The position numbers were made by a program, and so were the translations under genes. From assembly GCF_012927345.1 (NCBI RefSeq), contig NZ_JABBGJ010000041.1, positions 1-64,000 of the forward strand: a stretch of 64,000 nucleotides of DNA, written 5' to 3'. The notes beneath the pieces are model-generated. The model was not told where the DNA came from and searched no databases. It worked only from the letters and a program-made list of their open reading frames with translations. Positions 35,984 through 45,529 of this stretch are shown in pieces; the stretch's first letter is position 1, and every line of letters begins with the position of its first letter. This DNA comes from Paraburkholderia polaris. GTDB lineage: Bacteria; Pseudomonadota; Gammaproteobacteria; Burkholderiales; Burkholderiaceae.

Positions 35984-37393
35984 TCAGGCGCTCCCGCGAC
36001 TGCCGCGTGCGATTTCATCGCCGGCGCCCTGCGGCAAGCGCGCGGTCACCGGAATCGACAGGAACGAGAACAAGCCGACCACGAGGAACGCCGGCCAGAA
36101 ATCGGAGAACACGATGGTCGAATGACCCTGTACGTTATGCGAGATCTGCAGCACGATGCCGGCGATAGTCACACCGAGCCCCAACGAAATCTGCTGGATC
36201 ACACTCGCGACACTCGTCGCCCGGCCGACGTCGCGGCTCGGAATATCCGCATACGCCAAGGTATTCAACGAGGTGAATTGCAACGACGGAAAGAAGCCAC
36301 CGAACAGCACGACACACCAGATCAACCAGTGCGGCGTACCGGGGGAAAACAGACCGTAGACAGCGATCGCCAGGCCCGCGCAACCGGCATTGAACATCAG
36401 CACCGTGCGGAAACCGAAACGGCCGAGAATGCGCGACGCAGCCGCCTTCATGAAGATCGAGCCAAAGGCGGACGCGCAGGTGATCGACCCCGACTTGAAC
36501 GCCGTCATGCCAAGGCCTTCCTGCAACGCAAGCGGCAACAGAAAAGGCACCGCGCCGAGCCCGATACGAAATAGCGAACCGCCCACCACGCTCGCGTGAA
36601 AACTCGGAATGCGCAACAACCGCAAATCGAGCACCGGCAATTCGACGCGGTTCGCGTACAGCACGTAAATCACCAACAACACCACGCCGATCACGCACAT
36701 GCTGACCGAAACCGTGTTGGAAACGAGTTCGCCGCCTACCAGCGAGAGCCCCAGCATGAATAGCGACGCCCCGCTCGCCGACAACGCGAAGCCGGTCCAG
36801 TCGAGCCGGCCGGGGTGCGCTTCGCGCACGTTGGCGATGTGCTTGTTCGCAAGCCAGATACCCAGCAGGCCGATTGGAATGTTGATGAAGAAAATCAGAC
36901 GCCAGTGCAGATACGTCGTGATGAAGCCACCGAGCGGTGGGCCCACTACCGGCCCAAGCAGCGCGGGCACCGTCAGATAGTTGACCGCGCGGATGAAGTC
37001 CGACTTGGGCACCGAGCGAAAAATGATGATGCGCCCCACCGGCACCATCATCGCACCGCCGAGGCCTTGCACGAAGCGCGCAACCACGAAGGTGCCGAGC
37101 GAAGTGGACGCCGCGCACATCAGCGAGCCGGCCATGAAGATGCCGATCGCCGTGCGAAACACCGTGCGCGAACCGAAGCGGTCAGCGACCCAGCCGCAAA
37201 TGGGAATGAAAACGCCGAGGCCGATGACGTAAGCCGTCACGGCAAGCTTGAGGGTGATGGGGTCCTGGCCGAGATCGCGCGCCAGAACTGGCAGCGACGT
37301 CACGATGACCGTGCCGTCCACGTTTTCCATGAACATCGCACACGCGACGATCAGTGGAACAATGAAAGTGCCTAAAGCGAGAGGCATTGGCAT
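35984..37393 (-). CDS. MFS exporter, EmrB/QacA (DHA2) family
   Basis: 469 aa, about 14 hydrophobic segments. Motif A GWVADRFGSRTVFR and motif C-like LLGPVVGPPLGGFI mark a drug:H+ antiporter. ATG at 37393 places the start just before the first membrane helix; an ATG at 37444 is an alternative. No membrane-fusion or outer-membrane partner gene adjoins it. Substrate unknown. Confidence 0.9.
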   Translation of the reverse strand: MPMPLALGTFIVPLIVACAMFMENVDGTVIVTSLPVLARDLGQDPITLKLAVTAYVIGLGVFIPICGWVADRFGSRTVFRTAIGIFMAGSLMCAASTSLGTFVVARFVQGLGGAMMVPVGRIIIFRSVPKSDFIRAVNYLTVPALLGPVVGPPLGGFITTYLHWRLIFFINIPIGLLGIWLANKHIANVREAHPGRLDWTGFALSASGASLFMLGLSLVGGELVSNTVSVSMCVIGVVLLVIYVLYANRVELPVLDLRLLRIPSFHASVVGGSLFRIGLGAVPFLLPLALQEGLGMTAFKSGSITCASAFGSIFMKAAASRILGRFGFRTVLMFNAGCAGLAIAVYGLFSPGTPHWLIWCVVLFGGFFPSLQFTSLNTLAYADIPSRDVGRATSVASVIQQISLGLGVTIAGIVLQISHNVQGHSTIVFSDFWPAFLVVGLFSFLSIPVTARLPQGAGDEIARGSRGSA

Positions 37394-37645
37394 GACGACG
37401 GGTTGCAAGGCCGCCGGTGTAAAGCGGTAATTATCGCACCGCATCGACAACAGATGTTGCCAGGCGAAGCCTTTTTGTAGTCACGCGAATGACACGTTGC
37501 TATCCCGCACCCAATCGTTGAGCGCGCAACGAGGCAGCACTGACTACGAAAAACAGGCGCGAAGAAGAAGAGAAAAACCGACGCGATAACGAGCCGGCAT
37601 ACTGCCGGCTCACCATGCAATACAGCAGCAATTCGGGAGCGAGAC

Positions 37646-38410
37646 TTAGCGCGATGCGCTGACCAGCGGTTGCAGCTGCGGCAGAATCTCGGTGCTCGCA
37701 CGAGCGACGTCGTTCGGGAAGTCGATCTCGATCCACGGCGAGCCGGTCACGTCGGCCGTGTCGAACACCTGGCTGCGCTCCAGCAAGAGGTCGCGCACCG
37801 CTTCTTCGTGCGGCATGTTGGCCCGGCCGCTATCCACGTAGCCCGCGACGATCTGCGTGAAACGTTGCGCGGTTTCCTGGCGGAAGCGGAAGAAGCCCAC
37901 CGATTCGCCGATGGTGTCGTACTCGAGATTGACGGCGAGCTGCTTGCGCAATTCAACCGGCACGCCGTCTTTCAGGCACAGCTTCACGGGCTCGTCACCG
38001 GCTTCGAAATCACGGTCGATCAACAGACGGTTGACCGTCTCGCCTTCGACCAGCGCGCTCAGAATGCGCTCGTCGTAAAGCACATCGGCGTCCATCAGCA
38101 GCACGTCGCCGCCACGCGTCAACGCCTCGGCCACCGTGTGCACCGTCAGCACGCTGCCCAGGTCGTAACGCGGGTTCAGCACGGTTTCCACCTTATGCGG
38201 CCAGTTGATCCGCTCCAGTTCCGCCTGCACCGATTCCGGCTGAAAACCGAGCGCCAGCACGACGTCTGTCACGCCGGCGGTTTCCAGCATTTGCAGATGC
38301 CGTTCGAGCAGGCTCATACCGTCGAACTGCAACAGGCACTTCGGGAACTGTGCCTGCGGCGGTTGCTGGAGACGCAGGCCGAGGCCCGCTGCGAGGATGA
38401 TGGCACGCAT
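37646..38410 (-). CDS. Nucleotidyltransferase of the LicC / sugar-phosphate type
   Basis: 254 aa. N-terminal ILAAGLGLRLQ...PKCLLQFDGMSLLERHL is the nucleotide-binding motif of NTP transferases, and LLMDADVLYDERIL carries the metal-binding Asp. It resembles phosphocholine cytidylyltransferases more than hexose-phosphate ones. It is the last gene of a four-gene operon whose first gene is a CDP-alcohol phosphatidyltransferase, so making a CDP-alcohol donor is the natural inference. Confidence 0.85.
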   Translation of the reverse strand: MRAIILAAGLGLRLQQPPQAQFPKCLLQFDGMSLLERHLQMLETAGVTDVVLALGFQPESVQAELERINWPHKVETVLNPRYDLGSVLTVHTVAEALTRGGDVLLMDADVLYDERILSALVEGETVNRLLIDRDFEAGDEPVKLCLKDGVPVELRKQLAVNLEYDTIGESVGFFRFRQETAQRFTQIVAGYVDSGRANMPHEEAVRDLLLERSQVFDTADVTGSPWIEIDFPNDVARASTEILPQLQPLVSASR

Positions 38411-38436
38411 GCGCAGTCCTTGAAAAAATTCGGAGA

Positions 38437-39456
38437 TTAATCGACAACCGGTACGCGCCCCGTGGCGCGCCGCCGTTGCCAGCTTCGTTCGCTGAAGTGC
38501 AAAACCAGGAGTCCCGGCAAACCTAGCAGGATTTCACGTGCGCGCTTGGCAAGCGACAACGCCAGCGCCGCATCCGGCGGCAAACCCACGAGCGGCGCGA
38601 GCAGCAGATAACCGCCTTCCTGTACACCAAGCGAGCCCGGGATCATGAACGCTGCGCCACGAATCGCCTGCCCGAGACTTTCGAGCAGGAGTGCGTCGAC
38701 CCAGTCGACCGGATGGCCGAGAAAGCGCAGCGCGAGCCACACTTCGACTGTGCCGACGATCCAGCCCACCAGACTCAGTGCGAAGCTCACTGCGACACGG
38801 CCGCGCTCGCGGTACATCGCCTTCACAGCGGCGTCGACGGCTTCGGCGCGTGTCATCAACGACGACCAGTCGCGCTTGCCGAACACTTTCGAGAGCACGC
38901 CCAGCAGACGGCCGAACAGGCCGCGCCGCTGCGCGTAATAGAAGCCCGCGATCATCGCGCCCAGCACGCCGGTGGCAATGAGCGTGGCGGTTCGCAGATC
39001 GTGAAGCGCACCATGCGCGGCGTAAGCGCCGAACAGCAGCAGCCCGAGCAGCGCGAAGACGATTTGCGCGAGCGCCTGCGCCGTGGTGCTGACCGTGACG
39101 GAGGCGGCCGCATCACGCATGCGCATACCGCGCTGGGACAGTTGCCGCACCATCACCACGGGGCCGCCGATCTGGCCAGCCGGCAACAGGCTATTCACCG
39201 ACTCGCCAATCCAGCGTGCGAACAATGCATCGCGCAGCGTCACGTCGCGATGCACGCCGTCGCGCTGGCGCTGAAACAGCACCGAGATTGCGCCGGCGTC
39301 GAGCACCAGCGGCACGAGGTGAAACGCCGCGACGAGCACAAGCCCCCAGCCTGCCGCGGCCAGCGCCGAGGCAACGGAACCGAAACCCTGCCAGGCAAGC
39401 AGGCCGACAAAAAGCGCCGTCCCGATCGACAGCAGAATCAGGGCCGCGCGTGTCAT
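38437..39456 (-). CDS. HpnL/MprF-type membrane protein (lysylphosphatidylglycerol synthase TM region, UPF0104-like)
   Basis: 339 aa, about eight membrane segments. ATG at 39456 overlaps the dioxygenase stop by 4 bp. Landmarks: ESVNSLLPAGQIGGPVVMVRQLSQRGMRMRDAAASV and AFMIPGSLGVQEGGYLLLAPLVGL, typical of the flippase-like domain family including HpnL. No aminoacyl-transfer domain. Likely moves or handles a lipid made by the operon. Confidence 0.85.
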   Translation of the reverse strand: MTRAALILLSIGTALFVGLLAWQGFGSVASALAAAGWGLVLVAAFHLVPLVLDAGAISVLFQRQRDGVHRDVTLRDALFARWIGESVNSLLPAGQIGGPVVMVRQLSQRGMRMRDAAASVTVSTTAQALAQIVFALLGLLLFGAYAAHGALHDLRTATLIATGVLGAMIAGFYYAQRRGLFGRLLGVLSKVFGKRDWSSLMTRAEAVDAAVKAMYRERGRVAVSFALSLVGWIVGTVEVWLALRFLGHPVDWVDALLLESLGQAIRGAAFMIPGSLGVQEGGYLLLAPLVGLPPDAALALSLAKRAREILLGLPGLLVLHFSERSWQRRRATGRVPVVD

Positions 39457-40274
39457 GCGTGGTCCTTGCCGCGCTTCGTCATCTGACGGAAAACCTGGCG
39501 GAAACCGAAGTACGCGATCGCGTCCTTCATGTTCGAGATGAAACGGCGCCACGGCCGCATGTTCGGGTCGGTGACGTATTCGAACGTCAGCGACACGCGC
39601 ATTTGGTTTTCCCCGGCGGGGGTGATGCGATGACGCAGCTTGTCGCCGTCGAAGAACACCAGGCCGCCCGGCGGAATCTGCACCGAGCCCGGCTGGTCCG
39701 GCACGTCCGGATTGCGCGTATGCAATTCGTAATCGAGCCGGCACGACGATTCGTCGATGACGCCGAGCAGCAGCGTGTAGCGGCGGCCGTCATAGTACGA
39801 AGTATCGTAGTGCCAGCCGATGTGATCGCCGGCACGCGTGTAGTAATACAGTGCGTACGCGTGCGGATCGTCCGCGGGCGACACTTGAAGTTTGTCGCCG
39901 CTGAGTTGCTCGAGCCAGCCGATCAGTTCCTTCGAGCGATACAGCTCGGCGATGAACGGCGCGAGGCGGTCGATCGTATGCCGGCTAACGCTGCCGCCCT
40001 GCTTGTGGCCCGGCAGATAATTGCGGTTCACTTCGTCGAGCAGACCCCGCGCGCTCTGGACGAGCTGGGCGGTGACTTCGGGCGCGAGGAAATCTTGCAG
40101 ATACAGGAACGCGCCCTGCTCGGCAAAATCCTTGGAGAGGCGCGAGGTGTCGAAAGTGCGCGTGCGGCTCGCCACTGCGCGGTCAGCATTCGGTGCAGCC
40201 GTGGCCGTCAAAGAAGCCGGCGAACGTTCAACTGAAATTGGCGCGATCACGTCGTCTTCGGCGTGCATACTCAT
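39453..40274 (-). CDS. 2-oxoglutarate/Fe(II)-dependent dioxygenase
   Basis: 273 aa; ATG at 40274 overlaps the upstream stop codon (ATGA). Double-stranded beta-helix core with iron ligands in GWHYDTSYYDGRRYT (HxD) and the distal His in LRHRITPAGENQMRVSLTFEY, where the Arg binds 2-oxoglutarate. A disordered N-terminal tail of about 45 residues precedes it. Probably hydroxylates a lipid or headgroup, given its neighbours; substrate unknown. Confidence 0.85.
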   Translation of the reverse strand: MSMHAEDDVIAPISVERSPASLTATAAPNADRAVASRTRTFDTSRLSKDFAEQGAFLYLQDFLAPEVTAQLVQSARGLLDEVNRNYLPGHKQGGSVSRHTIDRLAPFIAELYRSKELIGWLEQLSGDKLQVSPADDPHAYALYYYTRAGDHIGWHYDTSYYDGRRYTLLLGVIDESSCRLDYELHTRNPDVPDQPGSVQIPPGGLVFFDGDKLRHRITPAGENQMRVSLTFEYVTDPNMRPWRRFISNMKDAIAYFGFRQVFRQMTKRGKDHA

Positions 40275-40954
40275 TCGCTGGCCCACATTTGACTGGTTTC
40301 AGGCGCCTTGGCGGGGGCGGCCGCCGAGCGCGCGACGCGCCAGTAATCGACCACGACCCAGGCAGCAAAGAGCGGCGCGCCGATCGATGCAACCACGACG
40401 AACGGCATGACGACGCTAGTCAACGTGACAATGGGTAGCAGATACAGCACGTCTTCGGTTTCGAAACCGCCGGCCGATGCCTGCTTTGTGCCCGCCTTGC
40501 CCGCCATATCCTCGATGCGCATGCGCAGGAAGAAAATCAATGCGACCGCAACGCCCGCAACGGCGCCGAGCCATCCGGGTGCAACTTTCAATGTGCCAAC
40601 ATGCGTCGTACCGATTCCCATGCCGACAAACAACATAACAGTCACGAGCGCGTCGCAAGCCAGATCGTAAAAATGACCGATCCGGCTCGACTTTCCGCCG
40701 ATGCGCGCAAGCTCACCATCCGTGTGATCGACGAAGTTCGACAGTACGATCAGCAAGGCACCCGCATTGGCCCAGGCAAATCCGCCATGAGCGAGGCACA
40801 GCGCGCCAGCCAGACCAATCAGCAGACGCAGCGTAGTCAGATGGTTCGGCGTGACCCACGTGTCAACGAGCGGCGTGACAAGCCGACGGGCAAGCCTCGC
40901 GTCCCAGGTCCTGGGGGCCGGAACATTCAATGGAATTTGTGATCGGGAATTCAT
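40271..40954 (-). CDS. CDP-alcohol phosphatidyltransferase
   Basis: 227 aa, about six membrane segments. Complete active-site motif DHTDGELAR-x8-G-x3-D-x3-D (residues about 76-99). Transfers a phosphoalcohol from a CDP-linked donor to an acceptor alcohol in the membrane. First gene of the operon 40954 to 37646; all four genes overlap or adjoin within 26 bp. Confidence 0.9.
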   Translation of the reverse strand: MNSRSQIPLNVPAPRTWDARLARRLVTPLVDTWVTPNHLTTLRLLIGLAGALCLAHGGFAWANAGALLIVLSNFVDHTDGELARIGGKSSRIGHFYDLACDALVTVMLFVGMGIGTTHVGTLKVAPGWLGAVAGVAVALIFFLRMRIEDMAGKAGTKQASAGGFETEDVLYLLPIVTLTSVVMPFVVVASIGAPLFAAWVVVDYWRVARSAAAPAKAPETSQMWASE

Positions 40955-41194
40955 AACCCGGAAATATATACGGGATCGCGAAAACGTGCTTCGTTCCTTA
41001 ACGTTTTCTTAAGGATCATGTGTTGCCGCTGCCTGACAGGCGCCGCGCAAGATATGCCGAATCACGTTAAAGTGCGAACCCAGTTGCGTCTGTCACGATG
41101 GATCACTTCGATGCGCAACGTCTTTCGGGTCGCGGCACCTGCTCTGCACCCGTTGCGAACACACTACATCGAACGCGGGTCCCCATTCACGCCT

Positions 41195-41629
41195 ATGAAA
41201 TGCTTGTTTTCTTCTGTACTCCTTGCTCTGATCACCGCGGCGTTACCGCTCACCAGCCACGCCGCAGCCCTCGACGCACCGCTGGCCTGCAATGAAAGCG
41301 GTCATCAGTTCATTGCCGACCTCGCCCAGCAGCAATTGATCGACCCGATACCGACGCGGGTCGAAAGCAACTCCATCAATGCGTTTTCGCCGACGCAGGG
41401 TGCCGACCTGACCGCGTTCGGCTTTCACGTTTTCGCGGTGGTCGGCTACGAAAAAGACGATCCGATGTTTCGCGTCGGTGACGGTGAACCGGTGGCCCGC
41501 TCCGCCTATGGCGTCGTGGTGTTGGGTGGCGAGTCAAAGGTCCAGAACGCGCTCGCCCAAGCCGGCAGCACAGCGATCGTCCATCGGGTGGCGCCGCTCG
41601 TGACGGCGATTTTCTGCAAGCGGAGTTGA
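41195..41629 (+). CDS. Hypothetical periplasmic protein
   Basis: 144 aa. Signal peptide MKCLFSSVLLALITAALPLTSHAA, then a small domain with two Cys (CNESG and the C-terminal FCKRS) that could form a disulfide. No family recognised. Divergent from the lipid operon. An in-frame upstream extension is unlikely because the signal peptide fits the ATG at 41195. Confidence 0.7.
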   Translation: MKCLFSSVLLALITAALPLTSHAAALDAPLACNESGHQFIADLAQQQLIDPIPTRVESNSINAFSPTQGADLTAFGFHVFAVVGYEKDDPMFRVGDGEPVARSAYGVVVLGGESKVQNALAQAGSTAIVHRVAPLVTAIFCKRS

Positions 41630-41837
41630 GGCGGTTGGCGTTGCCATGTTGTCGTGGTCCAGGGTTTGGGTAGCGTGAGTGAATGCACAGCCGGCACGCA
41701 CTCAGCCCCAAAACCGCATGGTTCACGCTCGCGCCGCGATGACGCGAGGACTCTATGAAGCGAATGTGAAAGTATATTGAAGCGCTTTGGTAATGCCGCG
41801 TTTGGCTATTCGTTAGCTGAACCCTGCCATCACCGGT

Positions 41838-42410
41838 CTAGCCCGGACGGCGGAATTCGTTTTCGACCCACGCAACGGCACTCGCCTTACTCAGCTTGAA
41901 GTTCGGCGCGACCTGCACTTGCGCGAGCTGTTCGCCAAATGCGTCGAGCGCGGTCAGCAGCGCGTACGGTTCGTCTTCGTCGGGGACGATGTCGAGCGTG
42001 ATGTCGAGTTCGTCATTGCCATCCGCGCTGGCCACGCGCACTTCTTTATGCAACTGGGCGCGCAGTTGCTGTTCATGGCGGCGCAACACCTCGGACGCGG
42101 TTTTCACCAGCGTGTTGAACGCCGACGTGTCGAGCGGCTTGGGATCTTTCTTGTTACGGCCCATCGTCCAAGGGCCGACGAGCGCCGGTTCCGCTTCGCC
42201 GTCCTTGATCATTGCGACGGCCCAGCCTTCATCGTCTTCGTTCTTGATGACGCGCGCGGTCCAGCCGTCGTCGCGCCACAGACGCGCTTCGTGCAGGGTT
42301 TCGGGCTGCGCTTCGTCCAGGTGCTCGAGCGGGGTTTCGTGGATTTCGGACGCGCCTTCCGTCGTGGAGTCAGCAGCGGTGTCGGACGATGGAAGGGGGG
42401 TATCGGTCAT
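41838..42410 (-). CDS. Conserved hypothetical acidic protein
   Basis: 190 aa. Low-complexity acidic N-terminus (about 40 residues), then EARLWRDDGWTARVIKNEDDEGWAVAMIKDGEAEPALVGPWTMGRNKKDPKPL and a helical C-terminal half. No signal peptide, no recognised family. Appears well formed, with codon use like its neighbours. Confidence 0.75.
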   Translation of the reverse strand: MTDTPLPSSDTAADSTTEGASEIHETPLEHLDEAQPETLHEARLWRDDGWTARVIKNEDDEGWAVAMIKDGEAEPALVGPWTMGRNKKDPKPLDTSAFNTLVKTASEVLRRHEQQLRAQLHKEVRVASADGNDELDITLDIVPDEDEPYALLTALDAFGEQLAQVQVAPNFKLSKASAVAWVENEFRRPG

Positions 42411-42587
42411 TACAGGTTTACTCACGTTCGCGGGGCAGAAACACATCTCAAGCCTGCGATTCTACCCGCCCCGCGCACGCCGAATGCGGCCCCCTGACGA
42501 ACGGACAAGCCGGGGCGCGCTCCTCGCCAATCGAAATAGTGCATTTCGTTATTCGCGGGAACTTATCAATCGATTATAAAAAATGTG

Positions 42588-42690
42588 AAAAAAACGCGGC
42601 CCGAAAGCCGCGTATAAAAAGATGAAAAAGACACCCTTGGTCAAAGGGTGAAGCGAATTGTAGAACCGTAATTCGCTGATATAGATAACA
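42588..42690 (-). ncRNA. Candidate small RNA ending in an intrinsic terminator
   Basis: On the minus strand, hairpin CACCCTT-TGACC-AAGGGTG (42632-42650) is followed by hairpin ACGCGGC-TTTCGG-GCCGCGT (42594-42613) and seven T residues. No protein gene upstream on that strand could use this terminator within about 400 bp except a non-coding transcript. The 5' end is a guess; only weak promoter-like bases (TATATC near 42680) are seen. The surrounding gap 42411-43038 is AT-rich and has no other gene. Confidence 0.35.
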
Positions 42691-43038
42691 CGAATTGGAA
42701 GAGTGCATTGCAGAAAACAGAACGAATCGAGTTCCCCGCGAAGAAGCGCTCGAATCCTTACTGATCATGACACGGCGAGAGCGTCGCGATCGAGCAACAC
42801 CCACAATTTGACAAACAGTTACAGCGCTATCGCCTACCAGGAATTTTTTCTTTATTTACTCGCACTTACCCATCCCAAAATCCGCTATTACGAATTAGAA
42901 AATGTATTGTTGCGGCATATACGCTTAAAGATATAAATAGCAGGAATACACTTCGCAGCGGATCGTCAGGCAGCCGGCGGAAGCGGCGGCAAGCACTGGA
43001 ATGCGATTCTCTATGCACTGTCCCGGAGTTATCTGAAC

Positions 43039-44190
43039 ATGAAAAAAACCCTCATCGCAGCAGGCCTCATGGGCGCGTTTGCCATCACCGCCCACGCACA
43101 AAGCAGCGTCACGTTGTACGGCACGCTGGACGCCGGCCTCGTCTACTCGAACAACCAGGGCGGCCACAGCAACTGGCAACAAGGTAGCGGTTCGGTGTCG
43201 AACACCTACTTCGGCCTGCGCGGCAGTGAAGACCTCGGCGGCGGTCTGCATGCCATCTTCACGTTGGAAAACGGTTTCAACCTGAACAACGGCCAAGATA
43301 CGGAAAGCAACACGATGTTCAATCGTCAGGCTTTCGTCGGTTTGAAGAGCGATCAGTACGGTGCGCTGACGCTCGGCCGTCAATACGATTCCATGGTCGA
43401 TTACCTCGCGCCGCTGTCGGAAGCAGGCGCGGGCTACGGCAACAACCTGGCCGCTCATCCGTTCGATAACGACAATCTGGACAACTCGTTCTCGATCAAG
43501 AACGCCGTGAAGTACACGAGCGCGAACTACGCCGGTCTGAAATTCGGCGGCCTGTACGGCTTCAGCAATACAGCCGGCCAGTTCTCGAACAACCGCGCAT
43601 GGAGCGTCGGCGCTTCGTACGACAACGGCCCGCTGAGCGCAGCCGCCGCTTACCTGCAACTGAACAACTCGGGTAGCTCGAACCTGAGCGGCCCGGTTTC
43701 GCAAGGCGACGGCACCGCGGCTATCGCGGCGAACCTGCAACGCACGTTCGGTGCGGGCATCAACTACACGTACGGCCCGGCAACGGTTGGCTTCGTGTAC
43801 ACGCATACGCAACTGGACGGCATCACGGGTGTGGACGTCGGCGGCGCGACACTGCCTGGCGTGGCAGGCACCAACCTGCATCTGGACAACTACGAGTTGA
43901 ACGGCAAATACGCACTGACGCCGGCACTGAGCCTCGCGGCTTCGTACACGTTCACCGACGGCAAGATGTCGGGTTCGAACGGCTCGGGCGATCCGAAGTG
44001 GCAAACGGTGTCGCTGCAAGGCGACTACTCGTTGAGCAAGCGTACCGACGTGTACGTGGAAGGCGTGTACCAGCACGCATCCGGCGAACTGGGCAACTTC
44101 GGTGCGAACGTGGCGGCGATCAATACGCTGGCGCCGTCGTCGACCGGCAACCAGGTCGCTGCGGCCGTCGGCCTTCGTCACCGCTTCTAA
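43039..44190 (+). CDS. Outer membrane porin (Gram-negative porin family)
   Basis: 383 aa. Signal peptide MKKTLIAAGLMGAFAITAHAQ, N-terminal SSVTLYGTLDAGLVYSNN, the GLRGSEDLGGGLHAIFTLE motif, and the C-terminal AVGLRHRF ending in Phe needed for outer-membrane insertion. It belongs to the trimeric general porin group of Burkholderiales. Codon use is strongly biased as for a highly expressed gene. Followed by a strong terminator at 44242. Confidence 0.96.
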   Translation: MKKTLIAAGLMGAFAITAHAQSSVTLYGTLDAGLVYSNNQGGHSNWQQGSGSVSNTYFGLRGSEDLGGGLHAIFTLENGFNLNNGQDTESNTMFNRQAFVGLKSDQYGALTLGRQYDSMVDYLAPLSEAGAGYGNNLAAHPFDNDNLDNSFSIKNAVKYTSANYAGLKFGGLYGFSNTAGQFSNNRAWSVGASYDNGPLSAAAAYLQLNNSGSSNLSGPVSQGDGTAAIAANLQRTFGAGINYTYGPATVGFVYTHTQLDGITGVDVGGATLPGVAGTNLHLDNYELNGKYALTPALSLAASYTFTDGKMSGSNGSGDPKWQTVSLQGDYSLSKRTDVYVEGVYQHASGELGNFGANVAAINTLAPSSTGNQVAAAVGLRHRF

Positions 44191-44241
44191 GTTTTTCTGG
44201 CAACACGTGCAGAGCGGCGTACCGGTCCGCTCTGCAGCCGA

Positions 44242-44275
44242 ACCCGCGCGTGACACGATCACGCGCGGGTTTTTC
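44242..44275 (+). terminator. Rho-independent terminator after the porin gene
   Basis: 12-bp perfect stem ACCCGCGCGTGA / TCACGCGCGGGT with loop CACGA and a T-run. Confidence 0.9.
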
Positions 44276-44484
44276 CATGGGGCTTACGGTCTTACATTTC
44301 GACGTAGTCATAGTGACGGCAGAAGCGCGCCGTGGGTATACTGAGACCGGCTGCCTTCCTTGCCGTAACGTCGTTGCGGTTGAACGGCGGCTTCGTCGCG
44401 AAGCATGACGTTGCGTTCAATCGCGTCGCGCTTTGCCCGCGCCCCAAGTTCCCGTGCACGACCGGGGACGCCGACGATCGGACC

Positions 44485-44838
44485 ATGAAAAGACTTCTCC
44501 TGCTTGCCCCTGCTGCTGCCGTCACCGCTTTTCTCGCTGCCTGCGGTTCTTCCAGCGGCCCCGCCCGCGATGCGTCCCAGCCGATGATGTACGTGTCTTC
44601 GCAGCGCGCCCCTGCTTATGTCGCCGATTGCCTCGAAAGCAAACTGTCACGCGTGCGGATGTCGCGCGTGGGCGACGCGACTGAGATCGCCGTCGGCTCC
44701 GATTCGAACAATTCGTATTTCGTCACGCTAACGCCGTTCAACGCCGGCTCGGTCATCAAGGTGATGCATCCCGCGAATGCGCCGGACGATCCGCCTGAAC
44801 CTGAAATGCGCGTCGATATTGCGCGCTGTGCGACCTGA
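44485..44838 (+). CDS. Small hypothetical lipoprotein
   Basis: 117 aa. Lipobox LAAC with Cys20 after a hydrophobic signal, then SSSGPARDASQPMMYVSSQRAPAY. Two more Cys (ADCLESK and the C-terminal ARCAT) could pair. No family recognised; envelope-located by inference. Confidence 0.75.
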   Translation: MKRLLLLAPAAAVTAFLAACGSSSGPARDASQPMMYVSSQRAPAYVADCLESKLSRVRMSRVGDATEIAVGSDSNNSYFVTLTPFNAGSVIKVMHPANAPDDPPEPEMRVDIARCAT

Positions 44839-45003
44839 GTTTTTGATCGCACGGCTGCGTTGTTGAAGACAACACTGAGACCACACTGAAGGCCACGCCG
44901 ATGCGCGATTTTTTATATCGCTTGTTGGCTATTTTTTTATCTGCTCATCTGCGAACATAGCCGCCCTTTGGCTTTTATCCGGCGCGCTGCGTCGTGAGGT
45001 TCG

Positions 45004-45519
45004 ATGGCATCCAACAAAGCACATCACGCGACTGGGTTTGCAGCCGGCGTTATCGCGGCGGCTGTTGTCGCGCGCGTCGGCGGCGGCGGTTCGTTTCATA
45101 TCGGCGTGTTGTTGAGTTTCATCGCCGGGGTGGCAGGGAGTACGGCGCCGGACTGGCTGGAGGTGGCGTGGTGGTCACGCAAGCGAAGGCTGTGGATTAC
45201 GCATCGTACGTTGACGCATTGGGGTGTAGGGTGGGTCGCGTTGCTCGCGGTTTCTTACCATTGGCTTGGGCGTTCTGGTTATGCCGCGCCGGCGTTTGGG
45301 TTTGCTTGTGGTGGGTTGATGCATCTGTTGGCCGATTGGCCCAATCCTTTGGGGGTGCCTTGGGTCGCCAGGCGGCATTCATTGAATCTTTGGAATAGCG
45401 GGCACTGTGATTTGATCGTGGTCGCTGCTTCGTGGGTCGCGGCGTGGTTTATCGGGGAGCATGTCTGGTTGCACGGGGTGCAGGGGGTTTCGGTTTTGAG
45501 GTATTTGAGAATGGGGTAA
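45004..45519 (+). CDS. YdjM-like membrane-bound metal-dependent hydrolase (DUF457)
   Basis: 171 aa, four membrane segments. Conserved motif HHATGF, APDWLEV, THRTLTHW and LLADWPNP fits the YdjM/DUF457 family of putative membrane hydrolases (His/Asp metal ligands). In E. coli ydjM is SOS-controlled; no LexA box was seen here. Function unknown. Followed by the partial repeat element. Confidence 0.88.
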   Translation: MASNKAHHATGFAAGVIAAAVVARVGGGGSFHIGVLLSFIAGVAGSTAPDWLEVAWWSRKRRLWITHRTLTHWGVGWVALLAVSYHWLGRSGYAAPAFGFACGGLMHLLADWPNPLGVPWVARRHSLNLWNSGHCDLIVVAASWVAAWFIGEHVWLHGVQGVSVLRYLRMG

Positions 45520-45529
45520 GGGGTGGATT

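Noticed and set aside
42925..44262. 445-codon minus-strand frame opposite the porin
   Set aside because: Antisense shadow of a strongly biased porin gene; composition (Arg, Val, Gln, His) and lack of motifs argue against a real protein.
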